Origin: Amblyornis subalaris
Taxonomy: Eukaryota > Chordata > Aves > Passeriformes > Ptilonorhynchidae
Reading direction: 5' to 3'
Assembly: GCA_018881555.1 (NCBI GenBank)
Contig: JACAXG010000091.1
Span: 2,886,194-2,950,193, forward strand
DNA length: 64,000 nucleotides
Shown: in pieces, positions 23,580-34,900 of the stretch
Numbering within the stretch: position 1 is the stretch's first letter
How the letters are laid out: every line of letters starts with the position of its first letter
The notes under the pieces: model-generated
Seen by the model: the letters and a program-made list of their open reading frames with translations, nothing else
Database searches by the model: none
Told to the model about the DNA's origin: nothing
Program-made: the position numbers and the translations under genes

Positions 23580-23850
23580 AACAAAAATTAACATTGCCAT
23601 TAAAAAATATATATTGAGGGCAAGTATTTTATCCTAATTAGAAAAGAATAGAATTTGATATTTTTATATTGATATTATATCCACTTTAGTGTTTATAAAA
23701 ATCTCATATAAACCAGATGACATTATTAAAAAAAAATCCATATAAAAATTGAATGAGTAATTTAAAACTAATAAATTATTGCATAATATCAAATGGCTAT
23801 TATGTAAAGATTTGAGTGCAGCTAATAATACTGTAAATCATGATCACTGA
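23580..23850. other. Very AT-rich block
   Basis: About 270 bases dominated by AAATATATA, TTTTTATATTGATATTATAT and ATAAATTATTGC words, with very few G or C. It could be matrix-attachment-like or simply low-complexity DNA. No function is assigned. Confidence 0.45.
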
Positions 23851-25559
23851 TACTCTGCAACTGAAAAGGTACTATACATATGTAAACAGAAACTAAGGTA
23901 AAGGGTATATGTTTACACACTCGATTTTTCCAGTTGTACCATGAAGGATGTTGAACATTTCTAGCATTCAACTTGGTGTTATTATCCTCTTATATTTTAA
24001 ACCATGCCTTTTTAATTCTCCTATTTTTCATCATGGNTGCATCTCTGCAATGCAAGCTTGTTTCCTTAACCATTAAGAAATATTACTACTGCTGGAAATT
24101 CATGTGTCATTTTACAAATCTTTTTCAAAGGAAGAAATAACATGTTGTCTCAGAGAAAGAAAATAACTTAGAAACAAAAATAGTATGCATTTTGCTCCCA
24201 CTGGAACAAACCAAGTTATATTTACTCTGACATGATAAACAAAAGATCAGAAAGTATTAGAACTAATGGCTCTGTAAATAGGAAATNCAGAAGAGAGGGA
24301 TCCTGGTAGAATCAGAAAAAAGGTGTATCCATTTTCAGCTGCCAATTTTTGAGGAACACCCTGATTTTTTAATTCTGTATTTATAGAACTGTATATGGCA
24401 ACAGCACCGCTGCCATCAGCATCATCATCTTTTTTTTACATTATTGCTGGGATTTCTCCTAAAGAATTATCAACAGTTTCCTGCACAGAAGCAACCAAGG
24501 CAGATTATGCAGAGGTCATTTCCAATGACAGCTACATTTTGGAGAGCAGAGCGAAAGCACATCCAGCGTTGGGAGGAGTCTGCCTTCCCAAGGGAACGCA
24601 CAAGTATCCCTATGAAGCACTCAAGTCAAGGGGAGCCTAAACAGAGACGATTAAATGCCCTTTTCACAATATTCCTTCCTCCCCAGCAGTGGGTCAAAGG
24701 CAGGATAAGAATATAGCACAGGCAAGTCTCTGCAGAAGCATNAGAATGTGTGAGAAGCAGACACGTGCCTGGTGGATGTGCCTTCTACATACCTGAGCAG
24801 GTTATTTTCTAGTAAGGAGACAAANTAGGTTACACCAAAGTACTTTCTGTTTACAACTTAACCTTANGGCACAGCAGAAAAACAGCCTAAAGCCCATCTG
24901 ACTAAGATGGGTTAAATATGTGAGCATCAGGGAGGTCAAGGGAAGAATGCACTTTAAACAACTGCAGATACTCAACGAGAAGTGGNAAATTCTTCTGAAA
25001 TTCTGCCTAATTTATTTGAAGATAAACTCACAGNACCAAATTTCTGAATATTTTCTTCTAAAAACATCTCTCAGGTGATTATTCTCCNTGAAGTACACTT
25101 TTGTGTTATTAACTCCCATTATTTCTGACAGCTGCAGTGGGTGCTACACACGCCTTACCCCCACCTCTGAACTGAAAACTCACAATGGTATGAATGTGCC
25201 TCCTTCTATGTGATCAGCTCTTGCTGGCACAGTGTATTTCATTTTTCTCTAATTAGTGTATTACTTAAGAAATGCAAATTGATTAGAGTCTGAGTTTCTG
25301 CCTTTCCTGCATTGCTAGATGATTAATAAACACATACTCAGAACCAACACGANAAAATATGCAGTTGTGTAAAATCTTACAATGCAGTTTTGTATTCATC
25401 CCAGATGGACACCAGGTCTTCTCACAGCACTCGCAATGTAATTAGAATTCAACACTAAAGAAAAAAATTTCCCCGAATAAAACACGCAAAGATTACAATC
25501 TAAATACAATGTTGTTAGTGGAAAGAAATGAATGTAGAGTATTGAATGTTCAAAATTGT
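23851..25559. other. No gene seen
   Basis: Single-copy sequence with several N's. Overlapping plus-strand open frames at 24395-24716 are unrecognised. Confidence 0.5.
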
Positions 25560-25870
25560 GTTGAATTAGATAAGCAAATCCCATGTAGACTTTGTTAATG
25601 ATTCATAATCAGCTAATAAGCTCATCTCTAGTAGAATAATGATCCATGGACCTGTTAGCTCATTTATCACTATGTTTTACAACACCGGCAAAGAAACTAA
25701 TTAAATCCCAGCATCATTACACAGAATTCCTTTTAATAGAGATACAATGATGCACTAGAGGCTACAGATTACACTGCAAATTGTACCCAGAGATTCTGGA
25801 CAGCAAGTTTTAATTAACATGTTAGCAAGAAGCTACCCACTTAAATAATAACTAACTAGGAAACATCTGC
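25560..25870. promoter_or_regulatory. Candidate non-coding regulatory block
   Basis: Seen: TAATTA at 25698-25703 running into a TAAATCCC bicoid-like word, TAATTA at 25811-25816, and multiple GATTCATAATC and AATGATCC words, without repeat signature. Inferred enhancer-like texture only. Confidence 0.33.
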
Positions 25871-27219
25871 ACACTCAAAAACGTTGGAGGNAGGCGAGAG
25901 CAAGGAAAGGAGCATGATGTGAATTATGGAAATTGCGGTTTTTTTCTATCCACAGCAAAAAGCTGTTGCTGTTCACCAACTGCATTGATTATCCAACACA
26001 AATGAGAAGGCAGAACTCTGGCTCCAGGTCAGTGTTGAAGATACTGCCAGGGGCACGCATATCAGGTTATAAAAAAAAATAAAAATCTGTGCAGCACCGG
26101 CACTAGGCCAGTGCAGCTGGAGCACNTCCCAGAACATGGTAAGGATTCACCAGGCAGAGTACAAGAAGTTGTTATGTCATTTTGCTCATTGTGGGAGAGA
26201 AGACAGATGGGTGACTGCCCAGAGGAACAGCTTCCTGTNGTGCAAGCAAGAGAAAAGAGTAGAAGGAACTTAAGAGACAGTACAGAATGAAGAAAGACTG
26301 AAATGACTGAATAGNCCAACACTGGTATTCAAAGGAAAGACGACTAATAGTGGGAAAACAACAGAAAGCAGTCACTAGTTTCACCTTTTAACTTGAACGT
26401 CCCAACCTAGAGTAAGAAGCACACACAAATTCTGCAGTGAATCTGAGCCAAGAAACAGTGTTTGCAAGTATCTTTCAAATGCACACGTGAAGGAATATGC
26501 AGCCCCCAAAATGGTGAGCTGTTGCTATGACTATTGAGAAAGTCATCAAAAAGGCAAGACTCTTCAGCAAAATACCTCAGGCTTTGTTGGTTTAACCTCT
26601 TTATTTCTCAGAGTAGTGATTATTCAGTGAAACACAGGCACATCTGAAAATGCTTAACAGGTCAGGTAAGTCAGACAATATTTTGACACAGCTTCTAACT
26701 TGGAACAATGAGTCAGTGAAAATATGACTTTCCACAAGAAATAACGATCAGAGAATAGGCAACCAAGGGTAAACTGTTCCATTTCTTTTGGAACCCTGCT
26801 TTAAGATAGAATGTCTTACCTTCAGGAGGTATCCTCTTTCCAAACCACAAACAGCCCAGAACTCTGCCTGAGAGCACATGCCTAATTTTTTAGATGCTCA
26901 AATCAGAAGAGAGAAATGCCATTCCAGTTATCTACAAATCTGGAATATCATGACAAAGGGAAACATTTCCCCCCCCAAGTTAGTATTTCCATTTCAAAAC
27001 TCAGTTTGGAAATATCTAAAAGTATTAAAAGCTTGTCAGTGTATCTTTTTTCTTTTCACAGTTGAATTAATGCAAAAGGAGGAGCAAACAGGAAAAATCT
27101 GGTTTTGAGCTGGATCTATTTTAAAGATAGTTCTCAAAGACTTTTGCAGGAATTTATTACTTAAGAGTGTAGCATTCAAAGAAAGTGTCTATCAGAGCTA
27201 CTGGTCACTCCAGCAGAAT
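25871..27219. other. No gene seen
   Basis: No recognised element. Minus-strand open frames at 26062-26384 look chance-like and contain N's. Confidence 0.5.
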
Positions 27220-27530
27220 CACCAATGTCTTGCAGTTAATTTCTCTGAGCTTTTTATTGTCTGATGAAATGTAATTAAATATTCTGACGGTGACAAAGAC
27301 TTGAAAGAACTGAAGTTGGTGTTCACATTATCAGACGATAAAATGCAGAAATGCTGTAAATATCCATTAGCCATCACAGTTCTCATTAGTCCCCCAAAAC
27401 AACTCATTAGTGTCCTTAGACGTGACAGACAAGTACAGCAAATGAGATAAATCTATCAATATATTCATTGTGTGCAAAATCAGGACTTCCATCATCATAT
27501 TCCACAAAGTGACAGTTAAATGCACCTCCT
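27220..27530. promoter_or_regulatory. Candidate regulatory block with 12-bp inverted repeat
   Basis: Seen: TTATTGTCTGAT at 27254-27265 and ATCAGACGATAA at 27330-27341 are reverse complements at 11 of 12 positions, the mismatch being a CpG/TpG-type change. The block also has TAATTAAAT and CATTAG homeodomain words and TGACAG-type words near 27424 and 27511. Inferred: an enhancer-like element; no transcript evidence. Confidence 0.33.
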
Positions 27531-30499
27531 GCAAGAAATAAGTGTAAGGGCACCTAGCCAGAGTGTAGAATGATGTGTGGTGATCTCACCAGGACATGTG
27601 AAGTTCAGGTTCTTATGAACTGTCACAGTTGTTCAGCCTATGCTAAATTTTATAAAACATATTGACTTAACCTAAACTGCTGTAATTTACAGTTATTTCG
27701 GAACCGAGGGCCGTCAGTTTGTGGAATTTGATGGAGGCTTCTGGTTATGCCAAGAAAAGCTCAGCAGATCACTTGAGGGCTGGAGACACAGCCAGGCNTG
27801 ATCCAGCCCATCACAGTGCACAGTCAGAACCCTGCACTCTGCTGAGCATGCCAGAGTTACACCAAGCACCAGGAGATACCAATTCCAACAAGGAAATACT
27901 GAAGCCCCAACCACTGCAAATCACATTTCAAGCAACACATACTGCCACATATGAATATCTCTACTTACAAGCTATTTTTCATTCTTCTTTCTCCCATCTT
28001 CTCTACACTTTTGTTTCATGAACTCTTTTGACAAAAGCCTGTAATTAGATTATTTTCTTGTCTATCTGCTACTTTCNACCAATGTCTCTATCTTTTTAAC
28101 ATTGCACAATTCATCTTTTCACAGCCACCTTTCAGATTTCTCNGTTGAGAGGAACAGCTTTGAGCATCATTTTAGGAAAACTCTACAGTCTTCTGCTGAA
28201 GCACAGCACAGTAAGAAAAACAACTGCTGAATTAGACAGAAACCAACAGTGCTAATAATAATGTCACTGTTTAAATCAATAGTATGGCCTTGTCCAGTAT
28301 ACTGGTTTCATTTTTGTTTGCTTTGTCCCAGAAACAGAGCAGGAAGAGAAAGAATTCAAAGATAGGTCACAAAAGTGGTGCCAGGCCAGCAGGAATTAAC
28401 TGCAAGGCATACTTAGAATCTGGGTCTGCTTAGTTCAGGGGGAAAAAAGATCTCATGCAGTTATATGAAAAACCCAAACTGCATAGAGAGTAAAACAAGA
28501 GTTCCCACTTGCTACACNTGGGAATACAGGCGCATGATAAATACATCTCAAAAGCAAGTAGTACCTTTATTGCAATAGTTAAGATAAAGGGGAGATTGGG
28601 GAATGAACGAAATTGCACATAAAATCCNGCAGGGCACAACACAAGAGGTATTGCTGCAGATAAAGAAAACACCAGCAAATGANGGGCTGGCAGCGCCATT
28701 GATGTGATGACTCAAAAATAATTTAGAGACCATAGCCATNCCAGGCCAAATGATTGTTTTAGAGATTTGAGACAGATTGAGAATCTGGCCACTAAAACTA
28801 CTCTACTTTATCAGTTTAGGAAAGGACATGGCCATTCCACAAGTGTAGAAAGCAAATGCTGTAGCCCTCTCTGTAAGGATCAGGGTGGTGATCTCCACAG
28901 ACCTGGTGCCTNAGGCTGGGACCACTGACAGCACCAACGAGACTTTGCCTCTTGGTTCCCATGACTGCAAGAAATCCACGTGGTGGGTGTTTCTGCATGT
29001 GTCTATAAGCTTCTCCTCTGTGTTCAAATGGGGAAGCATAAATTGGATTNTCGCCGTTCTTTGTACAGTGGGATCTATTTTAAATGCACACCGTGGTTTA
29101 TAAGACATTTTAAAAATACCACCCATGTTTCAGAATGGTCTTCCTTAACGTGGGTGATCGCAATTTCTACACCTTGTCCACCAAGTCTCTTGCAACAGGA
29201 GGGGGTTCTAGCAACACCAGCTTATCACAGGATGAGAGGTAAGTCCTGAATCAAAGGCAAACATGCAGCCATTCTGAATCACTTTAACACTATGTACTCC
29301 AGCAGTAATAGGAAAAAGTGTTCAAGCAATACTGTGACCTTGCTGCCCCCTATTCTGATGCTTAGAAAATTACAACATTCCCTTAACCACACATTTGGCA
29401 AGTGGAATGAATGGTTCAATGGGGACAGGAAAGAATTCCCCTGAAAAGGAAGTGGCAGTGAAGGTGTGGTTTTTCTTAGTTCCATAAAAATTGTCATTCC
29501 TACATGCTATCTGTATTGCCTGATGTAGAGGATGTGGCCATTTTATGCAGAAAGTACTGTGGGGAATGAGTTCATTGTTATTCTGAACTAGTCTTTGTAA
29601 CTCCTTGGAAAAAAAAACGTTAGCAACATCCAAACACAACCAGCTAGACAGACCCAAGATGCACAGGATATATCACTCCAACACCTTCTATCATACTGGG
29701 GGTATCTTTCTCTATTTGATGCACAGAATGTATTATATAGTCATTCATGCACTAAGGACCTCACGAAAAAGTTCAAGACTTATACATTTTCCCGTATTTG
29801 CTTCCCTTTTCCCTGCCCTCCCCATGTAAATATCTCCTAGCACGTNGGCTGCATCTGTCATTTCTCTTTTTCCTAACACTGTGGGCCCCTTGCCACCATC
29901 AGTTCACGTGGCCAAGAGGTAACAGGTTAGTACCTGCTGCAGCAGAGGCATCATCCGAGACATTTAACTGAGAATATACAGGACTATTTCCCTTGAACTA
30001 CTAACTGCCCAACATGCTTAAAGAACTGAGGGTGCTCAACTATTTATACAACAAGAATGGGACTGCAGATCTCAAGGTCTGTATTGTGTAACAGAGCTGG
30101 ATATTCGTACACACATCCACATGCTCGCTCTGTTTCAGTCTGTTTCAATTTCCCTGCCAGCTTATTGGAAGGGAATAAACTTTCCTCTATCTGGAAACTG
30201 GTTAGTTTATTTTACTTGTTATTAGAGGAAACAATAACGCCCAAATTTAGCTATTGTTTATTCTTTATGTTCAAATCCAGTCGTTAGGAACACAGTGTTA
30301 CCAGAGAAGCATCTCAGTTTTGTAAAACATACCCTTTCGAGTGGAAAAAAGAACCACCAACAAACCAAACAGCTCTTTCCCAACAAAAAGCGTTGAAGTC
30401 TTGCATTCACCTCTTTTATGTCTATAACAGAATCCTCAACCTCTGAACAGAGAATGTGGAATAGATGAACAATCCCCAAACACACGCTGGCATTCGCTC
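27531..30499. other. No gene seen
   Basis: About 3 kb with many small overlapping frames on both strands (for example 28803-29249 and 29279-29657), none recognisable and several containing N's. No CR1 was recognised here. Confidence 0.5.
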
Positions 30500-30640
30500 A
30501 GGCCTGGCTGCTCGAGTACTGGGACCAGGGGAATATCTGTAAGAGCCAACAGGTGCATTTAATATTGTGATTAATCAGAATAACATTGGCATTATGGGGT
30601 TATTTCTTTGTAAGTGTGTTTCCTTTGAGGTACTTCAGAT
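30500..30640. promoter_or_regulatory. Weak candidate regulatory segment
   Basis: Repeat-free segment with ATTAATCAGAATAAC and AATATTGTG words next to a CAGGTG E-box. Texture only. Confidence 0.2.
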
Positions 30641-31399
30641 TTCAATATGGCAAATCTTCAACCCCANTTTCCTCTTGTCCTGCTCAGTTTGCACCAAGTG
30701 GAATGACATCAGNATCCTTGATTCTGCAGCCAGATAACTGACACAGAAGTTTTACTGATTTCCACAAATCGGTAGCAACGACTGATTTTATACTCAAATC
30801 GAATTGTTTTTCATTTTTAAAATTAAAAGAATTTCAGCTTTTGAATAAAATGTGATTTTTTTTCACAAAATCTAAGATTTTTTTTTAATAGATAAATCAG
30901 TTTTCCCACTCTCTTCTTCCATCAAAAAAAAGTCTTAAATTTTAAGTACAACACAATCCTAGTGCATAAACCTAATTCACATTTAAGTGAATTAATGCCA
31001 AGGTGACTAGAATGCTTGTAAGGATGCATGATTTGGGGGATGAACAATGANACTACTTCCCTTTTAGAAGTTTTCTTTGTTTTCTGTTTCAGAGTTTTTC
31101 CCCGNAAAGCAAATATCCCTCCCCTTCTCTGCTCCCAGGCTCACATATTTTGCCTACATTCCTTACACACAAAAATTCTTATGACAGTTATTCCAACGAG
31201 GAAGAACTTCCCAGAAAAAGTAAAGCACAAACGACTTACTTTTATTGTATCAAAACATATCAGGCAGACCTCACAGTGTCTTTGCTGGATTTTGAAGGGG
31301 ATTCTGGAGGAACAAGGAGGCTTAGTTTTTGGGCAAGGTAATTTTGAAAGGTGGAATCACAGCTTATGAAACTCTCCAGAGAATTTTCTTGATGCAAAG
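30641..31399. other. No gene seen
   Basis: AT-rich DNA with T and A runs. A 113-codon plus-strand frame at 31028-31369 contains two N's and matches nothing I know. Confidence 0.5.
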
Positions 31400-31700
31400 C
31401 TAAGAAGACTTTGTGATAATTTCTCAGGAGCTGGCCTCATTCCAAGTTGGATTTTAAACACAGATTATAAGGCAAACACCATCCCCCACAAGTATTAGGA
31501 AAGAAGAAAATAACAGAACGGGGGCTGCAGAAATGGTCTCTATTGTGGGACAAAAACCTGTCAATCAGCCAGGTTGACAGGCATCAGAGATTGACAGACA
31601 GGCCCTCTCTCTTGACTTCAGTTATCTAGGGGAATGGGAAAAGTGTCTGCAAGAACACGTTAAATTGCCAAAGTCATTACCAGTCACCAATTACCAAAGA
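31400..31700. promoter_or_regulatory. Candidate enhancer with PBX-MEIS/PREP cluster
   Basis: Seen: CTGTCAATCA at 31558-31567 is the exact reverse complement of TGATTGACAG, the composite PBX plus MEIS/PREP site. A second TTGACAG lies at 31574-31580, and AGATTGACAG, one base from the full composite, ends at 31597. That is three sites in 40 bases in mixed orientation. Known: TGATTGACAG is bound cooperatively by PBX-PREP/MEIS dimers. Inferred: a TALE-homeodomain-responsive enhancer. Confidence 0.45.
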
Positions 31701-33160
31701 AAAGATAACAAGGTGTATTTTAGAAAAATCGATGCAACAACATGCATTTCAATAAAGCGAGTTTTTCAGAACTTTAGAAAACAAAATGAACTATTTAGGG
31801 AATACATGATGGTTTTTTCGTAGAATACCAAGCACTTTACTATGCCAGCAGGCTTTGGAGATTCATCACTATTCTCCCTATATTTTGTATGAGGTCTAGA
31901 GGTCAACCAACAAATATTTCCCTTTGTCTCTTCTTAGGCTTAACCTACAGAAAGAAAGTAATCTCTGTATCCCAATGATTAATTCTAGGTTCTGTGCTTG
32001 GAAAAACTACAGTCCAAAAGACATTTTAGTTCCCAANTGCATTTATTCCAGTTGCAAGAGTAAATTCTATTATGTGTTAATAAATTACTAAAAAAAGACA
32101 AAAGGATCTTGATATTTACTGCCAGATTTGATTTTTTCATTCACCCAGGCTGGAAAGGCCCCTTATGAATGGTGTTGGACCCACTGCAATACCTTCAGAC
32201 AGGTTGCCTAAGTTGGAATACCAGATTTCTCTCACATCNCTCTAGTCAAAATTTTTCTGTAGTCATGAACTAAATCAAGTTGAATGAAATTTATTCTCAC
32301 ACAAAAATTAAGAAGCCTGCAACGAGGGCTCTGAGAAAATAAAGTCTTTGCTGTGATAGAAGGAGGCAGCCTCCTTGTTTCTGTCACCTTCCTTCTGCCA
32401 GCACAATCAAGAGAAAAGCAGGACAACTCTTCTCAACATAAACAAAAGTGTTCACTTACTGTGAATTTAAGTGTACATCCCTTCAGATTTTCCAAGCTCT
32501 CACAACAATAATTAAATATCACTGCAAATANGTTGAGCACATAAAATGAATTAATTTTTTCTAGATTGCTGCCCACTTATTTTTCATTGAATTATTCCAA
32601 GTGCTTTCCTTCTTTTAATTTAGCTGGCATTAGGTGGTTTGCTCTCAGGAGCTGCTTCTGCTTCCAGTGGAAACAAAAGGAGGTTTTCTATTACTGCTGA
32701 TCCAGCTGTGGTCTGCAAGAATATGATTATAGCCTACATTAGACCCCCAGAGAGCACTTCCAATNGGTCCTCTTTGGCATCACCTCTTCTTCCCACTGTG
32801 TCCAAGAACACACAGCATAACCCATATTGACTTCTGCACCCTCTGTTCTGGCCCATGCAGGAAAGTATGNACACTGCTGCTCTAGGATTTATTTCCCTAC
32901 CTCTTGGATAGTTCCTCAGGATTGCAGTGACTTCTATTAACCTTTCTGACTTATGTANTTTTTGTGGCTTTTTTTAAAAAAAGAAAAATTACTCTGCAAT
33001 GCTGTTTGATGATCCCTCACACATCTTACACCCTTGAANTCCTTCAACTCTCTCAAATAGTTCTGTTGGACACTGTACAGTAAGGAATTTAACACTTCAC
33101 CTCAAGAGCCACTTGTATCCATGTGTGTCACACATCAGATCATATCTCTATGCTTTCAAT
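31701..33160. other. No gene; possible faint CR1 trace
   Basis: AT-rich DNA. The 32145-32185 stretch (AGGCTGGAAAGGCCCCTT and GTTGGACCC words) faintly resembles a CR1 tail but is too short to call. The open frame at 32639-32830 is unrecognised. Confidence 0.45.
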
Positions 33161-33465
33161 GATCATAGAATTGTAAACTGAGTTAGCTNGGAATGGAAGG
33201 GACCTCTGGAGGTCATCCAGACCCCATCTCAGCTCAAAACAGGTCTAATGAGATCAGCTTGCTCGGGTATNTGTCTAGCAAAGTTTTGTGAACACCTCCA
33301 GGGATGAAAATTTACCAATAGGGTTAGAAAAAAAAATATTAAAAAAAAANATTTTACTGTATCTAAGTGGAATGCTCCAAGTTCCAGCTTGGGCCCATTG
33401 TCTCTCATCCTACTGCTGTGCACTCTTAGCAAGAGTCTGTCTCTGCCTTCTCTTAGCTTTTCACT
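33161..33465 (-). mobile_element. CR1 LINE 3' fragment, diverged
   Basis: Reversed CR1 signature: GATCATAGAATTG, GGAATGGAAGGGACCTCTGG, AGGTCATCCAGACCCCATCT, GAACACCTCCAGGGATGAAA, then GCTTGGGCCCATTGTCTCTC and GAGTCTGTCTCTGCCTTCTC. The middle is degraded and A-rich. This belongs to a different CR1 subtype from the copies at 11.9 and 20.7 kb, judging by its GGAGGTCATCCAGACC tail. Confidence 0.85.
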
Positions 33466-34619
33466 CACTAGTATTATGACAGAAGTATTCAGAACACTTT
33501 TACAGNGAAGGAGCGGAAAAGATCCAAGAAGACTGAAAATACCTTGTGAAAACCTCTCAGAATGTACAACTCANGTACTAAAAATTATTTAACTAGCTAA
33601 ATTAATTGGTTGAATCACAGAAGAAGGACCCTAATGCTCCCATATTTCTAANAGTAACCTTGCACAGATGTGCATTCAGAAGAACATGAGCATCAGTTCT
33701 CTGTACACCAGGAAAATGCCTCAGTAGTGAGCACCTAAACCCTGCTGAAGATCTGTTTTGTTGGCTTGACCTTGTAATGGTTATCCCCAGCAGAAAGATA
33801 GCCCAAGAATTTCATGACCTTGAGGTGACCAGCTNCTTATGGCACGTGTGGCTCTGATCTTCGGAGGGGAAGCCATCTCTGGCAGTCAGTGTTAAAGCTG
33901 AACAAGGGCCAAACCAACATCCACTCATCAGACTGAAGAATAAGAAGATACCAATCCTGCAAATGCTTTCTACTGGTATTTTTCTNAATTTTCCTTACAC
34001 CTTTATTTCTAATGAAACTTAGGTGGAACATAGACTGATTTCCACTAGCATGTCCCCACAGTGCCTTGGGGGGCAGATTTGCTCNCAGGGAACACTCTGA
34101 AGCAGCCACACATCAGATTTGAACATTCAATAGCTCCCAGCTTCAAGGGGACCCATATTTAGCAGCAGATTTCAGGCTTCTGGCACAACCTTTGCCAACA
34201 CTTCAGACTCATTTGGAGGATCTTAATTTACACTCTTTATCCTCTGCGGTCTCCACACCCAGGCAGGCTGACATTTGACTTGTGTACCTCTGCCTCCCTG
34301 CAGAACCCTCACACCAGATAATGTGATCAAATCAAAACTGCTTCCCACACAATTATAAAACATAACAGGCCACAGCAAAAAATGTAAAACCTCCAAAGCA
34401 GCTCAAAGCTAATTAATTTCTATTACTAGTGAAAGAAGAACCACTTAACATGTCTTTTCTTATTTAAATTACCATTGACAGCACCTGGGGTTTTTTGTTG
34501 TTTTCTTTTTTTATTCTTGGGAAATCCTGCTACAATACTAGTTAAATTCTGTATGACTGTAGAATTTATGAAGATAAGGCAATTACCATTACAAAAACAA
34601 TCCCAAGTTACAATTTACG
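33466..34619. other. No gene seen
   Basis: Single-copy AT-rich DNA with several N's and no recognisable coding frame. Confidence 0.5.
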
Positions 34620-34900
34620 GCAAAAAGAAAAGAGTTATGATGCTCCGTTAAATCGTTCAGTGATGCATTACATACTTAGTTAATCCTTCTAGTTGTGAAA
34701 TTTTAGGGCTAATTGGTGTCATTACATTCAGTAATTAATTATTTTGTTTCATTTATGGATACTTCATCTATATTGTTAAGCAATAATGCAACTTAATAAA
34801 CAGCAAATGCACAAGGCTATGTAGCAGCTGTATAATCAATATAAATGACCAACGGGACAAATGACTGAATGTCTGGCAACATCAGAAGTAAACTTTGCTG
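34620..34900. promoter_or_regulatory. Candidate non-coding regulatory block
   Basis: Seen: TAATTAATTA at 34732-34741, a GCTAATTGG word just upstream, and TTAATCC at 34680-34686, in repeat-free DNA. Inferred homeodomain-responsive enhancer; texture only. Confidence 0.33.

Noticed and set aside
32145..32225. CR1 tail remnant
   Set aside because: Only scattered words match (GGCTGGAAAGG, GTTGGACCC); too short and diverged to call.
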